Source of the DNA: Synchiropus splendidus
Taxonomy: Eukaryota > Chordata > Actinopteri > Syngnathiformes > Callionymidae
Length of the DNA stretch: 64,000 nucleotides
Direction of reading: 5' to 3'
NCBI RefSeq assembly: GCF_027744825.2
Contig: NC_071349.1
Coordinates: forward strand, 1,860,001 to 1,924,000
The first letter of the stretch is position 1. Every line of letters starts with the position of its first letter. Positions 60,677-64,000 of this stretch are shown piece by piece. The notes beneath the pieces were generated by a model that made no database searches, was not told the DNA's origin, and was given only the letters and a program-made list of their open reading frames with translations. The position numbers and the translations under genes are program-made.

Positions 60677-63308
60677 GAAGCTTCAGAAGATGAAATTTTA
60701 ACCTCCCACTATAGCAGAAGGGGTCTTTCTAGTAGTTGCACATCAAATCTAAGCTGTCTGAAGTGTTTTTCCAAAGTTAGCAACATTTTTATGTTTGCCA
60801 TTCTGAAATCAACCTCATCTCAGGCTGAAAACGAGTTTTACGCATTGTGGCAGAACTTTGCAGCGAAGCTTCAGAACATGACATTTTCACCTCCCACTAT
60901 AGCACAAAGGGTCTTTCTCGTAGTTGCACATCAAATCTAAGCTGTCTGAAGTGTTTTTCCAAAGTTATAAACATTTTTATGTTTGGCGTTCCGGAATCGA
61001 TCTTATCTCCAGCTGAATACGCGTTTTCTTCATTGTGCCATAACTTTGCAGGGAATTTTCAGAACATGAAATTTTTACCTCCCCCTATAGCAGAAAGGGT
61101 CTTTCTAGTAGTTGCACATCAAATCTAAGCTGTCTGAAGTGTTTTTCCAAAGTTCTCAAAATTTTTATGTTTGGCGTTCTGGAACACACCTTATCTCAGG
61201 GTGAAAACGCGTTTTCTGCATTGTGCCACAACTTTGCAGGGAAGCTTCAGAACATGAAATTTTCACCTCCCACTATAGCAGAAAGGGTCTTTCTCGTAGT
61301 TGCACATCAAATCTAAGATGTCTGAAGTGTTTTTCGAAAGTTTTCAACATTTTTATGTTTGGTGTTCCTGAATCGACCTTATCTCAGGCTGAAAATGTGT
61401 TTTCTGCATTGTGCCATAACTTTGCAGGGAAGCTTCAGAACAAAAATTTTTCACCTCCCACTATAGCAGAAAGGGTCTCTCTAGTAGTTGCACATCAAAT
61501 CTAACCTGTCTGAAGTGTTTTTCCAAAGTTATCAACATTTTTATGTTTGGCGTTCCGGAACCCAACCTTTTGTCAGGCTGAAAACGCGTTTTCTGCATTG
61601 TGCCATAACTTTGCAGCGAAGCTTCAGAACATGAAATTTTCACCTCCAGCTATAGCAGAAAGGGTCTTTCTAGTAGTTGCACATCAAATCTAAGCTGTCT
61701 GAAGTGTTTTTCGAAAGTTTTCTACATTTTTATGTTTGGTGTTCCTGAATCGACCTTATCTCAGGTCGAAAACGCGTTTTCTGCATTGTGCCGTAACTTT
61801 GCAGGGAAGCTTCAGAACATGAAATTTTCACCTCCCACTATAGCAGAAAGGGTCTTTCGAGTAGTTGCACATAAAATCTAAGCTGTCTGAAGTGTTTTTC
61901 CAAAGTTATCAACACTTTTATGTTTGTCGTTCCGGAATCGACCTTATCTCAGGCTGAAAACACGATTTACGCATTCTGCCATAACTTTGCAGTGAAGCTT
62001 CAGAACATGAAATTTTCATATCCCACTATAGCAGAAAGGGTCTTTCTAGTAGTCTCACATCAAATCTAAGCTGTCTGAAGTGTTTTCCCAAAGTTATCAT
62101 ATTTTTTTGTTTGGCGTTCCGGAACCCACCTTATCTCAGGCTGAAAACTCGTTTTCTGCATTGTGCCATAACTTTGCAGGGAAGCTTCAGAACATCAAAT
62201 TTTCAACTCCCACTATAGCAGAAAGGGTCTTTCTAGTAGTTGCACATCAAATCTAACCTGTCTGAAGTGTTTTTCCAAAGTTATCAACATTTTTATGTTT
62301 GGCGTTCCGGAATCGACCTTATCTCAGGCTGAAAACGCGTTTTCTGCATTGTGCCATAACTTTGCAGGGAAGCTTCAGAACATGAAATTTTCTCCTCCCA
62401 CTATAGCATAAAGGGTCTCTCTAGTAGTTGCACATCAAATCTAACCTGTCTGAAGTGTTTTCCCAAAGTTATCATATTTTTTTGTTTCGCGTTCCGGAAC
62501 CCACCTTATCTCAGGCTGAAAACTCGTTTTCTGCATTGTGCCAAAACTTTGCAGGGAAGCTTCAGAACATCAAATTTTCAACTCCCACTATAGCAGAAAG
62601 GGTCTTTCTTGTAGTTGCACGTCAAATCTAAGCTGTCTGAAGTGTTTTTCCAAAGTTATCAACATTTTTATGTTTGGCATTCCAGAATCGACCTTATCTC
62701 TGGGTGAAAACGCGTTTTCTGCATTGTGATATAACTTTGCAGGGAAGCTTCAGAACATGAAATTTTAACCTGCCACTATAGCAGAAAGGGTCTTTCTAGT
62801 AGTTGCACATCAAATCTCAGCTGTCTGAAGTGTTTTTCCAAAGTTATCAATATTTTTATGTTTGGCGTTCCGGAATCGACCTTATCTCAGGCTGAAAACG
62901 AGTTTCCTGCATTGTGGCATAACTTTGCAGGGAAGCTTCAGAACATTTAATTTTCAACTCCCACTATAGCAGAAAGGGTCTTTCTTGTAGTTGCACGTCC
63001 AATCTAAGCTGTCTGAAGTGTTTCTCCAAAAGTTATCATCATTTTTATGTTTGGCGTTCCGGAATCGACCTTATCTCAGGCTGACAACGCGTATTCTGCA
63101 TTGTGCCATAACTTTGCAGGGAAGCTTCAGAACATGTAATTTTCTCCTCCCACTATAGCATAAACGGTCTCTCTAGTAGTTGCACATCAAATCTAACCTG
63201 TCTGAAGTGTTTTTCCAAAGTTATCAACATTTTTATGTTTGGCGTTCCGGAACCCACCTTTGGTCAGGCTGAAAATGCGTTTTCTGCATTGTGCCACAAC
63301 TTTGCAGG
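60677..63308 (+). repeat. Domain E anchor interval 6 (14 monomers, 2,632 bp)
   Basis: Follows interval 5 for its first six monomers. From 61,806 it switches to a segment like that of interval 3 (GTCTTTCGAGTAG + CACATAAAATC, then CACTTTTATGTTTGTCG + ACACGATTTACG at about 61,955). It contains two 187-bp units (61,994-62,180 and 62,369-62,555). The interval looks like a recombinant of two older HOR forms. Confidence 0.83.
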
Positions 63309-64000
63309 GAAGCTTCAGAAGATGAAATTTTAACCTCCCACTATAGCAGAAGGGGTCTTTCTAGTAGTTGCACATCAAATCTAAGCTGTCTGAAGTGTTT
63401 TTCCAAAGTTAGCAACATTTTTATGTTTGCCATTCTGAAATCAACCTCATCTCAGGCTGAAAACGAGTTTTACGCATTGTGGCAGAACTTTGCAGCGAAG
63501 CTTCAGAACATGACATTTTCACCTCCCACTATAGCACAAAGGGTCTTTCTCGTAGTTGCACATCAAATCTAAGCTGTCTGAAGTGTTTTTCCAAAGTTAT
63601 AAACATTTTTATGTTTGGCGTTCTGGAACACACCTTATCTCATGCTGAAAACGCGTTTTCTGCATTGTGCCATAACTTTGCAGGGAATTTTCAGAACATG
63701 AAATTTTTACCTCCCCCTATAGCAGAAAGGGTCTTTCTAGTAGTTGCACATCAAATCTAAGCTGTCTGAAGTGTTTTTCCAAAGTTCTCAAAATTTTTAT
63801 GTTTGGCGTTCTGGAACACACCTTATCTCAGGCTGAAAACGCGTTTTCTGCATTGTGCCACAACTTTGCAGGGAAGCTTCAGAACATGAAATTTTCACCT
63901 CCCACTATAGCAGAAAGGGTCTTTCTCGTAGTTGCACATCAAATCTAAGATGTCTGAAGTGTTTTTCGAAAGTTTTCAACATTTTTATGTTTGGTGTTCC
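63309..64000 (+). repeat. Domain E anchor interval 7, partial at the window edge
   Basis: Seventh anchor. The second monomer ends with CTGGAACACACC + CATGCTG, where earlier intervals have CCGGAATCGATC + TCCAGCTGAATACGCG, so it differs from the others within two monomers. The final monomer, from 63,873, is cut by the window end after 128 bp; the array clearly continues. Confidence 0.8.

Larger units (their letters stand above)
1..64000 (+). repeat. 188-bp tandem satellite array filling the window (about 340 monomers)
   Basis: Every stretch of the window aligns to one 188-bp unit in the same orientation. The unit begins GAAGCTTCAGAACATGAAAT and passes through the landmarks CTCCCACTATAGCAGAAAGG, TTATCAACATTTTTATGTTT, GGCGTTCCGGAATCGACC, CTGAAAACGCGTTTTCTGC and GTGCCATAACTTTGCAGG. 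I traced unit starts from base 1 to 63,873. Almost all steps are exactly 188 bp; the exceptions are 153, 181, 186, 187 and 189 bp. The hand-built consensus has 76 G+C of 188. No transposon, microsatellite or unique sequence interrupts it. Satellite arrays of this size and unit length are typical of centromeric or heterochromatic DNA in plants and animals; assigning it to a centromere is inference. The family itself is not one I can name. Confidence 0.98.

Noticed and set aside
308..63760. More than a hundred small open frames (60-123 codons) on both strands, with recurring peptides such as SHYSRKGLSSSCTSNLSCLK and INIFMFGVPESTLSQAEN
   Set aside because: All are translations of the same satellite unit in whichever frame lacks a stop. 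The unit length is not a multiple of three, so frames cannot run through the array. Opposite-strand frames overlap them, and variants between copies show no bias toward silent changes that I could see. No start context, signal or domain supports a protein family.
1..64000. CRISPR array or bacterial repeat locus
   Set aside because: Repeats are contiguous 188-bp units without unique spacers, and there are no cas-like genes. Unit size, extent and HOR layering fit eukaryotic satellite DNA.
1..64000. CENP-B box
   Set aside because: I looked for the core NTTCGNNNNANNCGGGN on both strands. The closest stretches, TTTCGAAAGTTATC and TTTCGGAATCGACC, lack the required A and the CGGG.
1..64000. Telomeric repeats, rDNA spacer subrepeats or a retrotransposon LTR array
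   Set aside because: No telomere motif, no rRNA sequence, and no primer-binding site, polypurine tract or coding domain of a retroelement was seen anywhere in the window.
1..64000. Naming the species or a known satellite family
   Set aside because: The consensus does not match any satellite I can recall with confidence, so assigning a taxon beyond plant or animal would be a guess.

Overview
The whole 64 kb window is one head-to-tail satellite DNA array on the + strand. The monomer is 188 bp, about 40% GC by my hand-built consensus. Taking the HindIII-containing motif GAAGCTTC as position 1, I followed the phase from base 1 to base 64,000 and count about 340 complete monomers plus one 128-bp partial copy. 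I found no break in the phase, no inverted monomer, no mobile-element insertion, no RNA gene and no credible protein-coding gene. A megasatellite of this kind, with a near-nucleosomal monomer and layered higher-order repeats (HORs), points to a plant or animal nuclear genome. The most likely locations are a centromere, pericentromere or other constitutive heterochromatin block. I do not recognise the monomer and cannot name the species.

Layout (domain edges are approximate). Domain A (1 to ~15,193): seven length-variable monomers, then 73 consecutive monomers that keep an exact 188-bp register. It contains a tandem 7-mer (1,316 bp), a dimer run (376 bp), a tandem 5-mer (940 bp) and two long-range copies 7.5-7.7 kb apart. 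It ends in a 153-bp monomer with a 35-bp internal deletion. Domain B (~15,194-24,300): a 3.3-3.7 kb block present twice, with whole-monomer gains and losses between the copies. Domain C (~24,300-34,200): an HOR whose successive units have 10, 12 and 11 monomers, each carrying the same 2-bp deletion. Domain D (~34,200-47,700): monomer types shared with B, a tandem 15/16-mer (~2.8-3.0 kb) and a perfect-looking 376-bp dimer repeat. Domain E (~47,700-64,000): a run of five like monomers, a tandem 9-mer (1,686 bp), then an anchor block that recurs seven times with 9, 9, 15, 13, 11 and 14 monomers between successive anchors.

There is no gene network to describe. The small open frames on both strands come from a repeat unit that is poor in stop codons. 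Because 188 is not a multiple of three, each frame closes within about one and a half monomers. What deserves attention is how the array evolves (unequal exchange, conversion-like patches, variable HOR length) and the dense dyad symmetry and CpG clustering inside each monomer.
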